From JAJFIE01 sp964344255 (GTDB taxonomy: Bacteria; Pseudomonadota; Alphaproteobacteria; Rhodospirillales; Casp-alpha2), in the NCBI GenBank assembly GCA_964344255.1, contig CAYFMQ010000003.1, forward strand, positions 196,099 to 260,098: a DNA stretch of 64,000 bases, in the 5' to 3' direction. Of this stretch, positions 50,380-59,579 are shown piece by piece. The notes below the pieces were generated by a model. It was not told where the DNA came from, made no database searches, and worked only from the letters and a program-made list of their open reading frames with translations. Position numbers and translations under genes: made by a program. How positions within the stretch are numbered: position 1 is the stretch's first letter; the number at the start of each line of letters is the position of its first letter.

Positions 50380-51381
50380 TCACGGACTTTCGGGAGCGGC
50401 GGCCCGGCGCAAGCGGTCGTTGATGGCAAGTCCCAATCCTTCATCTGGTATGGGCATGACGACGATGCTCTTTCTTCCAAGCGCATCGAGCTGGCGCAAC
50501 ATGGCGAACAGGTTGGCGGCGGCTTCCCTCAAATCCCCCGTTTCGCTCAGGTTCAGCGATCCTTCCGGCGCCTCGTCCAGGGCATTCGGGCCGAAACCGA
50601 GCAGAATCTCCTGCGGTGCCGCTTTCTTCGCATTCAGCCTGACCCGCGTTTCGGGGGCGTAGTGGCGTTGCAACATGCCCGGCGCGCGCAGGGTTTTGGG
50701 GGAGGTTTCAGGATCAACGACATCAATGGGGCCGATGATGGCCTCAATTTGATTTTGGGTAATGCCGCCCGGACGCAGCAGGACGGGCCTTCCCTTTGGG
50801 GCGGCATGAAAGGAAACCACCGTCGATTCAAGACCGATGGAACAGGCGCCGCCGTCAAGGACGGCCTCGATACGGTCCTGGAGCGAGTCGGCGACATGCG
50901 AGGCCTGCGTCGGACTGATGCTTCCGGATCGGTTGGCGCTGGGCGCCGCAAGGGGACGATTCGCCGCCCTCAGTAAATCATGGGCGACGGGATGAAACGG
51001 CACACGGACGGCGACGGTGTCCAATCCAGCGCTCACCAACAGGGAAAGAGGGGTATCCGCCGCCCGGTTCAGCACCATGGTCAACGGACCCGGCCAGAAG
51101 GCTCTGGACAGTTCCTTGACTTTCTCTCGGGTTTCCTTGTCCATCTTGACGTGAGGCCAAATGGACAACTCGTCCGGAAAATGGACGATCAGCGGGTTAA
51201 AGGACGGACGTTCCTTGGTTTCGAAAATGGCTGCCACGGCCCTGTCATTGGTGGCGTCGCCGCCTAGTCCGTATACCGTTTCCGTGGGAAAGGCGACAAG
51301 TTTCCCTTCCCTGAGCAGCCGGGCGGCTGTTTCAATGCTCTCGGGACCCGGTGGAAGTATGCTGGGACGGTTGGCGGCCAT
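50380..51381 (-). CDS. L-threonylcarbamoyladenylate synthase, Sua5 type
   Basis: This 333-residue protein has a YrdC domain at about 15-205, with LLREGKLVAFPTETVYGLGG, ETKERPSFNPLIVHFPDEL, RVPFHPVAHDLLRAANRPLA followed by APSANRSGSISPT, and a C-terminal Sua5 domain (about 240-330). A linker with GGITQNQIEAIIGP separates them. It makes the threonylcarbamoyl-AMP used for t6A37 in tRNA. It ends 67 bases before the dehydrogenase gene. The cysQ gene is encoded 15 bases upstream, so the three may form one operon. Confidence 0.96.
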   Translation of the reverse strand: MAANRPSILPPGPESIETAARLLREGKLVAFPTETVYGLGGDATNDRAVAAIFETKERPSFNPLIVHFPDELSIWPHVKMDKETREKVKELSRAFWPGPLTMVLNRAADTPLSLLVSAGLDTVAVRVPFHPVAHDLLRAANRPLAAPSANRSGSISPTQASHVADSLQDRIEAVLDGGACSIGLESTVVSFHAAPKGRPVLLRPGGITQNQIEAIIGPIDVVDPETSPKTLRAPGMLQRHYAPETRVRLNAKKAAPQEILLGFGPNALDEAPEGSLNLSETGDLREAAANLFAMLRQLDALGRKSIVVMPIPDEGLGLAINDRLRRAAAPESP

Positions 51382-51396
51382 TTGAGTATCCGGTCA

Positions 51397-52185
51397 TCAA
51401 CCCGCAGGCAGCTGGCCGTCGCCATAGGCGACGAAGTGCGGGTTGTCGAGCCCCGGCTTGCCGTAGGTCAGCGGCTTGCCATCCAGGGTTTCTACGTGCC
51501 CGCCGGCGAAGAGCAGCACACCGTGGGCCGCCGCCGTGTCCCATTCCATGGTTCGCCCGAGGCGCGGGTACAGATCGGCCTTGCCTTCGGCGACGCGGCA
51601 GAATTTGAGCGAACTGCCCGCCGAAACATCCTCGGCGATGGTGAAGCGTTCCAGATAAGCATCGGTCTCGGGCGAGCGGTGCGAGCGGCTGACCAGCGCC
51701 GTCAATCCCTGCGCCGGGAACGGACGGCAGGAAATGGGGGTGAAGCCAGAACCCTTGATATCGATGAACGCGCCAGGCGCGCCGCCGATATAGGTCGTGT
51801 CGTGGGCCGGGGCATAGACCGCGCCCATGACCGGCGAGCCGTTCTCGATCAGACCGATGTTGACCGTGAAATCGCCGTTACGGCTGATGAATTCCTTGGT
51901 GCCGTCCAGCGGATCGACCAGCCAGAACGGGCTGCCGGCGACGTCGGGTATCTTGCCTTCGGATGCCGCTTCCTCGCTGATGATGGGGTAAGATAGGAAA
52001 AGTTCGTTCGCGAGCGCAGGCAGGATGACCGCTTCGGCTGCCTTATCCGCCGCCGTCACCGGGGATTTGTCGTCCTTGGTTTCGACGTCGAAATCGGTTG
52101 CGTAGATTTTAAGGATTTCAGCCCCGGCGCGTTTGGTGATGTCCGCAACCTGTTTCATGAAATCCATATCAATGGATGTGCTCAA
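51397..52185 (-). CDS. cysQ: 3'(2'),5'-bisphosphate nucleotidase CysQ
   Basis: This 262-residue inositol-monophosphatase-fold enzyme has metal motifs DDKSPVTAADKAAEAVILPA, IISEEAA, FWLVDPLDGTKEFISRNGDF and MEWDTAAAHGVLLFAGG. CysQ removes phosphate from PAP made during PAPS use. The start is set at TTG 52185 because AAGGA lies seven bases upstream and the length then matches the family; the open frame continues upstream to 52263 without a better site. It is divergent from the LLM gene, with 159 bases of shared control DNA. Confidence 0.93.
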   Translation of the reverse strand: MSTSIDMDFMKQVADITKRAGAEILKIYATDFDVETKDDKSPVTAADKAAEAVILPALANELFLSYPIISEEAASEGKIPDVAGSPFWLVDPLDGTKEFISRNGDFTVNIGLIENGSPVMGAVYAPAHDTTYIGGAPGAFIDIKGSGFTPISCRPFPAQGLTALVSRSHRSPETDAYLERFTIAEDVSAGSSLKFCRVAEGKADLYPRLGRTMEWDTAAAHGVLLFAGGHVETLDGKPLTYGKPGLDNPHFVAYGDGQLPAG

Positions 52186-52344
52186 GACGGTTTCCTTTAA
52201 ATGCATGCCTGCCTGGCGCAGAAAATCCTCTGCGATGGCGCGGAAGTCAAAGGGAAAATGCATGCAGGACCGAAGACAGAATTATCTCGAAACCACGACC
52301 CATCCGGTAGTATGGTTCCGGAAGCCGATCGGGAGGCGGCATTA

Positions 52345-53406
52345 ATGGAGTTTTCCCTCTTCAACCTGATGACGAAACCGAAAAACGGTCCAAGCCATGC
52401 GGAGGTCGTCGATCAGATGCGGACCATGACCCGCATGGTGGATCAGGCCGGGTTCGACATCGCCTGGTTTGCCGAGCATCACCTCTCCAACTACTGCATA
52501 TCGCCGTCGCCCCTGCTGTCGCTGGTGCATATGGCCGAACAGACGCGGCAGATCAGGGTCGGGCCTGCCGTGATCGTCATGCCGTTTTACGAGCCCCTGC
52601 GCCTGGTCGAGGAAATCTGCTATGCAGACCAGTTGACCAACGGCCGACTGGTGCTGGGTTTGGGCACCGGCTACCAGCCACGCGAGTTCGACAAGTTCGG
52701 CTTCGAGATCAACGACCGCCTGCAGCGCGGGCTTGAGGTCTGGGACGTCATCGACCAGGGGCTGAAGACCGGCGTCATCGACTATCAGGGCGATCACGTG
52801 CAGATCCATGACGCCGCGCTTTCAATTCGCCCCCTGCAGGACAGCATCCGCACCTACGCCGTCGGCAACTCGCCCGAGATGCGCCAGCGCATGATCGATA
52901 GGGACGCCGTTCCCATGACCACACCGGCTGTCGGCGGAAATGACATCACAAGAACGGCGCGCCGGCTTTACAAGGAAACCCGGGCCGGGAACGGCCTTGA
53001 GGGCGACGATTTCCCCTTTGCCGTTCAGCGTTACGTCTATGTCGCCGCGGACAAGGCAGACGCCCGCATGGCGGCGGAACAGATCCTTATCCATGCCCGC
53101 ATGGCGACCAACATGCGTCGGGCGGAGCCGGAAATCGACGGATCGGATTTGCGGATCGTTCCTTTCGATAATGAACCCACGATTGACGAGATTCTTGAGC
53201 GTTCCATTATCGGCGATGCGGATCACGTCTCCGAGATCATCGTTGAGGAGGCCCGGGAATTGGGCATGACGCATTTGAGCGTGTTCATGCAGATCGCGGG
53301 CATCCCCTATGACCGGGTCCTGCGATCGCTTGACGTTTTCTGCGAACGGGTCATGCCCGCCGTCAAGGCGGCGCTGGCGGCAGGTCCGGAGGCGAAGGTC
53401 TCATGA
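52345..53406 (+). CDS. LLM-class (luciferase-like) flavin-dependent oxidoreductase
   Basis: This 353-residue TIM-barrel protein starts MEFSLFNLMTKPKNGPSHAE. It contains WFAEHHLSNYCISPSPLLSL, IRVGPAVIVMPFYEPLRLVE and LVLGLGTGYQPREFDKFGFE, which are bacterial luciferase-family signatures for FMN or F420 binding. Such enzymes often oxygenate small substrates with reduced flavin. ATG 52345 stands eight bases after GGGAGG; the 48 upstream in-frame codons lack family sequence. It overlaps the following SDR gene by four bases (ATGA), so the two act in one pathway, probably degradation of an unknown compound. Confidence 0.92.
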   Translation: MEFSLFNLMTKPKNGPSHAEVVDQMRTMTRMVDQAGFDIAWFAEHHLSNYCISPSPLLSLVHMAEQTRQIRVGPAVIVMPFYEPLRLVEEICYADQLTNGRLVLGLGTGYQPREFDKFGFEINDRLQRGLEVWDVIDQGLKTGVIDYQGDHVQIHDAALSIRPLQDSIRTYAVGNSPEMRQRMIDRDAVPMTTPAVGGNDITRTARRLYKETRAGNGLEGDDFPFAVQRYVYVAADKADARMAAEQILIHARMATNMRRAEPEIDGSDLRIVPFDNEPTIDEILERSIIGDADHVSEIIVEEARELGMTHLSVFMQIAGIPYDRVLRSLDVFCERVMPAVKAALAAGPEAKVS

Positions 53407-54152
53407 AGGATTTATCGCTTCTGATCGTCGGCGGCGGCAACGGCCTGGGCGCCCTCATCGCCCGAATGGCGGCGGAAGAGGGGGCGAGAGCAATCGGCCT
53501 CATCGACGTCGACGGCCCGGCGGCGGAAACAGCCCTAAACCCCGTCCGTGAGAACGGCATCCCATCCGTTGCCGTTGCGGCGGATATCGCCACGAGACAG
53601 GCCTCGCACCGGGCGTTTCAGGACGTAACCGAAGCCATCGGCCCCGTCGATACGCTGGTCAACTGCGCCGCCATCTATCCCCGCAAGCCCATCCTTGAGA
53701 TCAGCGACGACGACTGGGACGCCTCCAACGCCATCAACATCAAGGGCACCTATCACATGATGGTCGCCGCCGTTCACCACATGCGGGAACGGGACAAAGA
53801 TGGTCCCGTCAGGGGGCGGATCGTCAACATCACCTCCGTCGATGCGTTCAAGGCGCATCCGCAGAACGCCCACTATGCGGCGACCAAGGCGGCCGCCGCC
53901 AGCCTGACACGGTCGTTCGCTCATGAGGTCGCACCGGACGGCATTCTCGTCAATTCCGTGGCCCCGGCCGGCATGGCGACAGACAAGGCCCGCGCGAGCG
54001 GTTTCATTCCCGAACTGGCCGCCGCCAGTCCCCTGGGCCGCGCCGCGGAACCGAAGGAAATCGCCGAATGGGTAATGATGGCGGGCGGGCCCCGCAATAC
54101 CTACATGACCGGTGAAAACATCATCGTTTCCGGCGGCTACATCTACGCCTGA
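53403..54152 (+). CDS. Short-chain dehydrogenase/reductase
   Basis: This 249-residue classical SDR has LLIVGGGNGLGALIARMAAE, the acidic residue after strand 2 (LIDVDGPAAE) that favours NAD, LVNCAAIYPRKPILEISDDD, IVNITSVDAFKAHPQNAHYA with ATK giving Y-x3-K, and the ending YMTGENIIVSGGYIYA. It is translationally coupled to the luciferase-like gene. The substrate is unknown. Its stop is eight bases from the convergent AmmeMemo gene. Confidence 0.93.
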   Translation: MKDLSLLIVGGGNGLGALIARMAAEEGARAIGLIDVDGPAAETALNPVRENGIPSVAVAADIATRQASHRAFQDVTEAIGPVDTLVNCAAIYPRKPILEISDDDWDASNAINIKGTYHMMVAAVHHMRERDKDGPVRGRIVNITSVDAFKAHPQNAHYAATKAAAASLTRSFAHEVAPDGILVNSVAPAGMATDKARASGFIPELAAASPLGRAAEPKEIAEWVMMAGGPRNTYMTGENIIVSGGYIYA

Positions 54153-54160
54153 TCTGGACC

Positions 54161-55630
54161 CTAGGCCCAAATGCTCCCGGGATCGGAGAGCTGGTCCTGC
54201 TTGACCTCGCCGGTGATGAAACGCTGCGCCTTGAAGCCGTCCGACCAGTGATCGGCGGCCATGCCGGCTTTCATCTTGAGCCTGTTCAGGAAATTCTCAG
54301 GCTTCGGCAACTGCTCCCACACCGTCGGCAGGAACAGGGCGCGCCGGGGGCCGTCGGAAATAATCAGGCCGTCGATACCGGGTCTGAGTTGCCCGATCAG
54401 GTCCGACTCATCATCGAAGCTCATGGGCGAGGCCGGGCTGAGCACGGAAAGCGACAGGTGCAGGTGGGGGATTTCCTCTTCCGTCAGATTGGGGAAGCGG
54501 GGGTCGTGAAAGGCCGCGCGGTAGGCGTTCTCGGCCACATCGGTGATCAGCGGTCGGTGGGCTTCGGGCGAACCGATGCAACCCCGCAACTTACCGTCCT
54601 TGTAGAGGGTCACGAAGCAGGCGCCGTTCCGTTGCAGCTCCGCCGGGAACGACGCCACGTCCACGTTGACGGGTTTGTTTCTCGCCAGGCCGTTCTTGAT
54701 GCTGGCGGCGCAGAGTTTCAGAAGCATGGGGCCATGCCGTTGAAGCAGCGCCCGGGTGGCCGCCTCAAAACTATCACCCGCGTCCGTTCGGGCGTCGTCA
54801 TCGTCAGAAATTGGGTTTGCCGGTTCTGTTTCCTCAAACACCCACGCGCCGTAGCCCACGACCCGGTCCCGCGGTCCCGCCGTGTCGCCCGAGTTCCTGA
54901 GGTCGACGGTTTCGACGCGCATATGCCGCCGCGCCGCCGTGGTCAGCAAGCCCTTGACCGGCACACGGCCGCAGGCCTGGTCGCCACCGATGGAATCAGG
55001 GTCCAGCCGCTCGATGGCGTCGCAGGTCCGTTTGTCGATGGCCTTGGCCTGCTCATAATCCAGGTAGTGGCTCAGGTCCGAGCTGATGACGATCAGGGTT
55101 TCTTCGCCGCCCCAAAGGGCATCCAGCACCTCGGCCACTTCCGCGTTGGTGGCGTCACCGACCACAAGCGGCACCAGGGTGAAGTCATCGAGGACTTCCT
55201 GCAGGAAGGGAAGCTGGACTTCAAGGCTGTGCTCTTCCGTGTGGGTCGCGTCAAACTCGCTCACCTGCGGCAGGTTGCTGATGGCGTCTATGGCGTCACG
55301 GTCGATGGGAATGTCGCCGAGCGGCGTGGCGAAGGCGTCGTCACTGGGCGCGGCCAGGCCGCGGACGGCGACCCTGTGGCAGGGACCGAGCAGAACGACG
55401 CGGGTGATCACATCATGGGCGGGCTTCAGCCGGGCGTAGGCTTCCGCCGCCACCTGGCCGGAATACCGGTACCCGGCATGGGGCGCGATGATGGCCTTGG
55501 GCACGCCGACACCCTCGCCCGGCAGGCGGCTTTCAGCGCTGCCGATAAAATCAAGGACGGCGCTGCTCAACTCCGTGGCCGATCCGGGATAGAACATCCC
55601 GGCGACGGCGGGGCGTCGTATGGCGGTCAT
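54161..55630 (-). CDS. AmmeMemoRadiSam system protein B-A fusion (MEMO1 + AMMECR1)
   Basis: This 489-residue fusion has residues about 1-270 as the Memo (AmmeMemoRadiSam B) domain: RRPAVAGMFYPGSATELSSA, IIAPHAGYRYSGQVAAEAYA, TEEHSLEVQLPFLQEVL and VISSDLSHYLDYEQAKAID. Residues about 295-489 are the AMMECR1 (A) domain: FVTLYKDGKLRGCIGSPEAH with AFHDPRFPNLTEEEIPHLHL and SLSVLS. The two are often separate genes. Together with the divergent radical SAM gene they form the conserved AmmeMemoRadiSam set, whose biochemical job in bacteria is unresolved. MEMO has been linked to iron or copper redox chemistry in eukaryotes. Confidence 0.95.
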   Translation of the reverse strand: MTAIRRPAVAGMFYPGSATELSSAVLDFIGSAESRLPGEGVGVPKAIIAPHAGYRYSGQVAAEAYARLKPAHDVITRVVLLGPCHRVAVRGLAAPSDDAFATPLGDIPIDRDAIDAISNLPQVSEFDATHTEEHSLEVQLPFLQEVLDDFTLVPLVVGDATNAEVAEVLDALWGGEETLIVISSDLSHYLDYEQAKAIDKRTCDAIERLDPDSIGGDQACGRVPVKGLLTTAARRHMRVETVDLRNSGDTAGPRDRVVGYGAWVFEETEPANPISDDDDARTDAGDSFEAATRALLQRHGPMLLKLCAASIKNGLARNKPVNVDVASFPAELQRNGACFVTLYKDGKLRGCIGSPEAHRPLITDVAENAYRAAFHDPRFPNLTEEEIPHLHLSLSVLSPASPMSFDDESDLIGQLRPGIDGLIISDGPRRALFLPTVWEQLPKPENFLNRLKMKAGMAADHWSDGFKAQRFITGEVKQDQLSDPGSIWA

Positions 55631-55724
55631 GCTTGGGCGGCCTCCGATTGTTCTTTCATTCCTTCCTTTTGGAACAGGAATATTATAGCGGCTTTTACCT
55701 GCCGTTGTGCGGTATAATATTAGA

Positions 55725-56834
55725 ATGGATAACTACCCGACAAAATACTGGCACAAGCTGGATGACGGGCGCGTCCAGTGCGACGTGTGCCCGCGCTTCT
55801 GTAAACTCCGCAACGGCCAGCGGGGGCTGTGCTTCGTGCGCGCCTGCGAGGGGGACGAGGTGGTGCTCACCACCTGGGGGCGGTCCAGCGGGTTCTGCGT
55901 CGATCCCATCGAGAAGAAACCCCTGAACCACTTCCTGCCGGGCACCCCGGTGCTCAGCTTCGGCACGGCCGGGTGTAATCTCACCTGTAAATTTTGCCAG
56001 AACTACGACATTTCCAAGTCCCGCGAGTTCGACCGGCTGGCGAGCCAGGCGACGCCGGAAATGATCGCCGAGGCCGCGGTGAAGACCGGCTCCCGCAGTG
56101 TCGCCTTCACCTATAACGACCCGGTGATCTTCATGGAATACGCCATCGACGTGGCGAAGGCGTGCCATGCCCGCGACATCAAGACCGTCGCCGTGACCGC
56201 GGGTTATATCTGCCCCGAGCCGAGGGCCGAGTTTTTCAGCCACATCGATGCGGCGAACGTGGACCTGAAATGCTTCACGGAAGAATTCTACCAGAAGCTC
56301 TGCACCGGGCATCTGGAACCGGTGCTGAATACGCTCAAGTACCTGAAACATGAAACCGATGTGTGGTTCGAGATCACTACGCTGCTGATCCCGGATGAGA
56401 ACGATTCGGATGAGGAACTGAACGACATGACGGCCTGGATCAGCGAGCACCTGGGCTCGGACGTGCCGCTTCACTTCTCCGCTTTCCATCCCGACTGGAA
56501 GATGATGGACAAGCCCAACACGCCGCCCGAGACGCTCACTCGCGCCCGGGAGATCGCGCTGAAGAATGGCCTCAAATATGTCTATACCGGCAATGTTCAC
56601 GACAAGGCCGGGGGCTCGACCTACTGTCCGTCGTGCGGGGAATTGCTGATCGGGCGCGACTGGTACGAACTGTCGGACTGGGGTGTGCGCATGGGCGGCA
56701 ACCGGGAAGGGCGCTGCGGGAAGTGCGGCGAGCCGGTGGCCGGCGTGTTCGACGGCCCGCCCGGCGACTGGGGCCGCAAGCGCATGCCGCTCAGGATGCC
56801 TAGGCCAAATCCGAAACCGAGCGTCCCTGTCTGA
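55725..56834 (+). CDS. amrS: AmmeMemoRadiSam system radical SAM enzyme
   Basis: This 369-residue protein has a Cys-rich N-terminus (CDVCPRFCKLRNGQRGLCFV), the radical SAM cluster Cys84-x3-Cys88-x2-Cys91 (AGCNLTCKFCQNYDISKS), GSRSVAFTYNDPVIFMEYAI and ISEHLGSDVPLHFSAFHPDW. A C-terminal zinc-ribbon-like part follows, YCPSCGELLIGRDW and CGKCGEPV. It belongs to the PflA-like AmrS group. ATG 55725 is chosen over a GTG 18 bases upstream. It is divergent from the A/B fusion across about 94 bases, so both are likely controlled together. Confidence 0.95.
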   Translation: MDNYPTKYWHKLDDGRVQCDVCPRFCKLRNGQRGLCFVRACEGDEVVLTTWGRSSGFCVDPIEKKPLNHFLPGTPVLSFGTAGCNLTCKFCQNYDISKSREFDRLASQATPEMIAEAAVKTGSRSVAFTYNDPVIFMEYAIDVAKACHARDIKTVAVTAGYICPEPRAEFFSHIDAANVDLKCFTEEFYQKLCTGHLEPVLNTLKYLKHETDVWFEITTLLIPDENDSDEELNDMTAWISEHLGSDVPLHFSAFHPDWKMMDKPNTPPETLTRAREIALKNGLKYVYTGNVHDKAGGSTYCPSCGELLIGRDWYELSDWGVRMGGNREGRCGKCGEPVAGVFDGPPGDWGRKRMPLRMPRPNPKPSVPV

Positions 56835-56836
56835 AC

Positions 56837-57457
56837 CTATCGGGCCAGGTTTCCGAACGCCCGCCGCCTGAGGTCGATCTCTGCTTCACCGAGACCGTCT
56901 TCCAGTACTGCCAGTTTTTCAGCCTCCGCCCGTGTTCTGGCGGTTCCGCGCCACGTTTCGCCCGAGGGCGGCAGGCCGGACATGTCGGTTGCAAGGCGTC
57001 GGGCGAGATCGAAGAACAGTTCGCTTAAACATTGATAGGCCTGCGAAGCGAGGTCTGAAGCCGTCATGCCGGGGCTGACAGGAAACGTGCGGGTGGCGAC
57101 GATGACGCCCGTATCCACCGCTGGGGCGATTTCATGCACCGTGACGCCGAAGCTATCCGCGCCTTCGTAAATGGCGAAGTTGGCGGCGCACGATCCCGGA
57201 TACCGGGGTGGGGCGGCATGGAAGTTGTAGGCGGGCGCGGGCAGGCGGGCGAGTAGCGAAGCCGGGATGATGATGTCGGTGCAGAAGGCGATCAGGCGGA
57301 ATGCATCCCCCCTGGCAAGGGCGTTTCCTACGGCTGCTGCAAGCATGTCAGCGGAGGTGACCGCCTCAACCGAAAGCGCAGGGTTATGGCTCGTCAGGGC
57401 TTCGCTCAGATGCGGCGCTTCGGCCTCGCCGCTGAGCAGGATGATTGTCTGCACCAT
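56837..57457 (-). CDS. Formyltransferase-fold protein (Fmt/PurN-like)
   Basis: This 206-residue protein has a short N-terminal Rossmann half and the formyltransferase catalytic region: Asn78 and His80 in YNFHAAPPRYPGSCAANFAI and Asp115 in VHEIAPAVDTGVIV, which is the N-H-D triad that transfers formyl from 10-formyl-THF. It lacks the C-terminal tRNA domain of Fmt and the usual PurN length and N-terminus, so it is a small stand-alone transformylase whose acceptor (amine or amino sugar) is unknown. It converges with amrS, with two bases between stops. Confidence 0.82.
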   Translation of the reverse strand: MVQTIILLSGEAEAPHLSEALTSHNPALSVEAVTSADMLAAAVGNALARGDAFRLIAFCTDIIIPASLLARLPAPAYNFHAAPPRYPGSCAANFAIYEGADSFGVTVHEIAPAVDTGVIVATRTFPVSPGMTASDLASQAYQCLSELFFDLARRLATDMSGLPPSGETWRGTARTRAEAEKLAVLEDGLGEAEIDLRRRAFGNLAR

Positions 57458-57520
57458 ATTGATTTGTCTACCACGGCGGGATTCGGTGGTCGACAGAAAT
57501 CAAGGCGCCCGTGGCCGGCT

Positions 57521-59469
57521 CTAAGAGGGGTTGCCGTCATGCGATTGGATGGCCGCTTCGTCAGCAACAGGGAGGGAGATCGTGAATACCGTGCCTTCTT
57601 TTTCATTGGATGCCGAAATGGTTCCATTCATGTCCGTTATCATGCCGTAGGTGATGGACAAGCCCAGGCCCGTGCCCTTGTTGACTTCCTTGGTGGTGAA
57701 GAACGGTTCAAAAATGTGATCGATAACGTTTTCGTCGATGCCGCATCCTGTATCGCCGATAAGGAGTTGAACGTGACCGGAATCGGGGTCATCGATTACA
57801 TTGAGCGTTATTTTGTCCGAACGTTCTTTGTCCGGGTTGTTTTCCCTGTCCTTTTCGATGGCGTCACGGGCGTTGTTCAACAAATTCAGAATCACCTGTT
57901 CCAGATGCAGATCGTTGCCATGAACAAGGCGGCAGCTTTCGGGTTCATCAAACACGATGTCAATCGAAAGGAGCTTGAACTGCTCTTTCAGAAACGTGGC
58001 CGCGTTGGCGGCCGAGCGGACTAATGATACGGGGATCATATCTTTCGAGGCGACCCGGCCGAACACACGCATATGATTGATGATGTCGGAAGCCCGATTG
58101 ATCTGGCTGATGATCCGATCCAGGTATTTCTTGAGCGTTCCCTCGTCGATCTCGTTGCTGTCGCACAGATCAATCAGTGAATCGGCTGACATTTGTATGG
58201 CGTTCAGGGGTTGGTTGATTTCGTGGCCAGCTCACCCACGGAGGCCAGCTTGGAGTACTGGATGAGCTGGCGTTCGGAATTTTTCCGCTCGGTAATGTCC
58301 TGAACAATGCCGATATGGGCGACGGGGTTACCCTGAATATCATATTCGACCTTGCCGATTTCGGTTAGATGCCTGATCTTCCCATCGGGTTCCACCACGC
58401 GGTATTCCAAGGTAAAATCGTTGCGCTCACGATCTGCGTCAATATACGTCTGCCTGACGCGGTCCCGGTCATCCGGGTGCATGGTCGCTACCATTTCGTC
58501 GTAGTTCATGGGAATGCCTATGCCGGCATTGCCGTAGGAAAGCTGCCTTTCGAAATTCTCGGACCAATGTGTCAGCCTCTTTTCCGCGAACGACCAACGC
58601 CAGAACTCAACATTGGCAAGCTCCATGGCGATCCGGCCCCGTTGTTCGGATTGATACAGGCTGTCTTCGGCTTTCTTGCGTTCGGATATTTCCTCCTGGA
58701 GTTTTTCGTAAGGCGCAATCAGGGATATGCGAGTAATGGCGATAAACAGGAACCAGTATGAGAAAAGTTTGAAGATGTGCCCGACAAGGTTTGAAAGACC
58801 GTAGACGCTGACATAATACGTGAAGGCAAGCTCGGCGATCATGGTGAAAATGATCGCGCCAGCCAGAAGATAAAAAACCTCCTGCCCGATGATTTCCCGT
58901 TTGCTGGAAAGATGAAATAAGGCGCCGAACAACAGGGCGATGATCAGATATTCGCTGTAGATCTTGAAGGTCGTCAGTCCGGAGCCTTCTAAAAATGTAT
59001 CAGGAAAGTTTCCGGTAAAAACAAGAGCGCTGAGAATACTGCTGACCACACCGAAACCGAGCAGACCCGCCCACTTGTTGAAAGGGCGCGACAGGAATAG
59101 CGGGGCGCAAAGGATGAGCAGCGCTTCACAATAGCGGGTTGAAATCCAGAATTGGCTGGTCAGATTTGCGCCGGCAACGGGCAGCAGGTTCATGCCCTCG
59201 TAAACAAGGGTGTGAACCATGTCGAGGGCGCCGATCCACAGATATCCGCATGCCAGGAACAACAGGAAATTGTTACGGGAGAAACGAACGGTCTGCCATG
59301 AAAGAACGAAAACGAGGACAGCGACCAAAATCGCAAACAATTCGGCCAGCGTGTGGAACAGCAGAAAATTAACCCGGCTGGAGGCTATCAGGAGCAGGGC
59401 GATCAGAGTGGGTGGAACGAGTAAATATTTGTCGGCAAATATATCGTATAGGGTGTCAGACCTTTTAAT
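57521..59469 (-). pseudogene. MASE3-PAS sensor histidine kinase, frameshifted in the H-box
   Basis: The N-terminal frame (to 58204) encodes a MASE3 membrane sensor of about eight helices (FHTLAELFAILVAVLVFVLS, WIGALDMVHTLVYEGMNLLP), a PAS/PAC domain (EYRVVEPDGKIRHLTEIGK, HIGIVQDITERK) and the start of HisKA (YSKLASVGELA). The frame is then lost near 58224-58231. The next frame continues HEINQPLNAIQMSADSLIDL, then an intact HATPase (LEQVILNLLNNARDAIEKD, GDTGCGIDENVIDHIFEPFF, GTGLGLSITYG). The join suggests loss of about 13 bases, or a smaller natural difference plus a one-base sequencing error. The membrane domain reads upstream of the first TTG to an ATT at 59469, seven bases after GGAGG, with a stop just before it, so a rare ATT start is likely. 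Confidence 0.85.
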
Positions 59470-59579
59470 GCTTCCGCCTCCCTAATCTGTCATTCAAGAC
59501 CTATGAGCGCCATCAAAGAACTAACTGCAGTACATTCTAAATATAATTGTATTCATCAACCAAGAATAGTTTTCGTTGT

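Noticed and set aside
54248..55717. 489-codon open frame on the plus strand
   Set aside because: Antisense shadow of the AmmeMemo fusion gene, with no recognisable motif.
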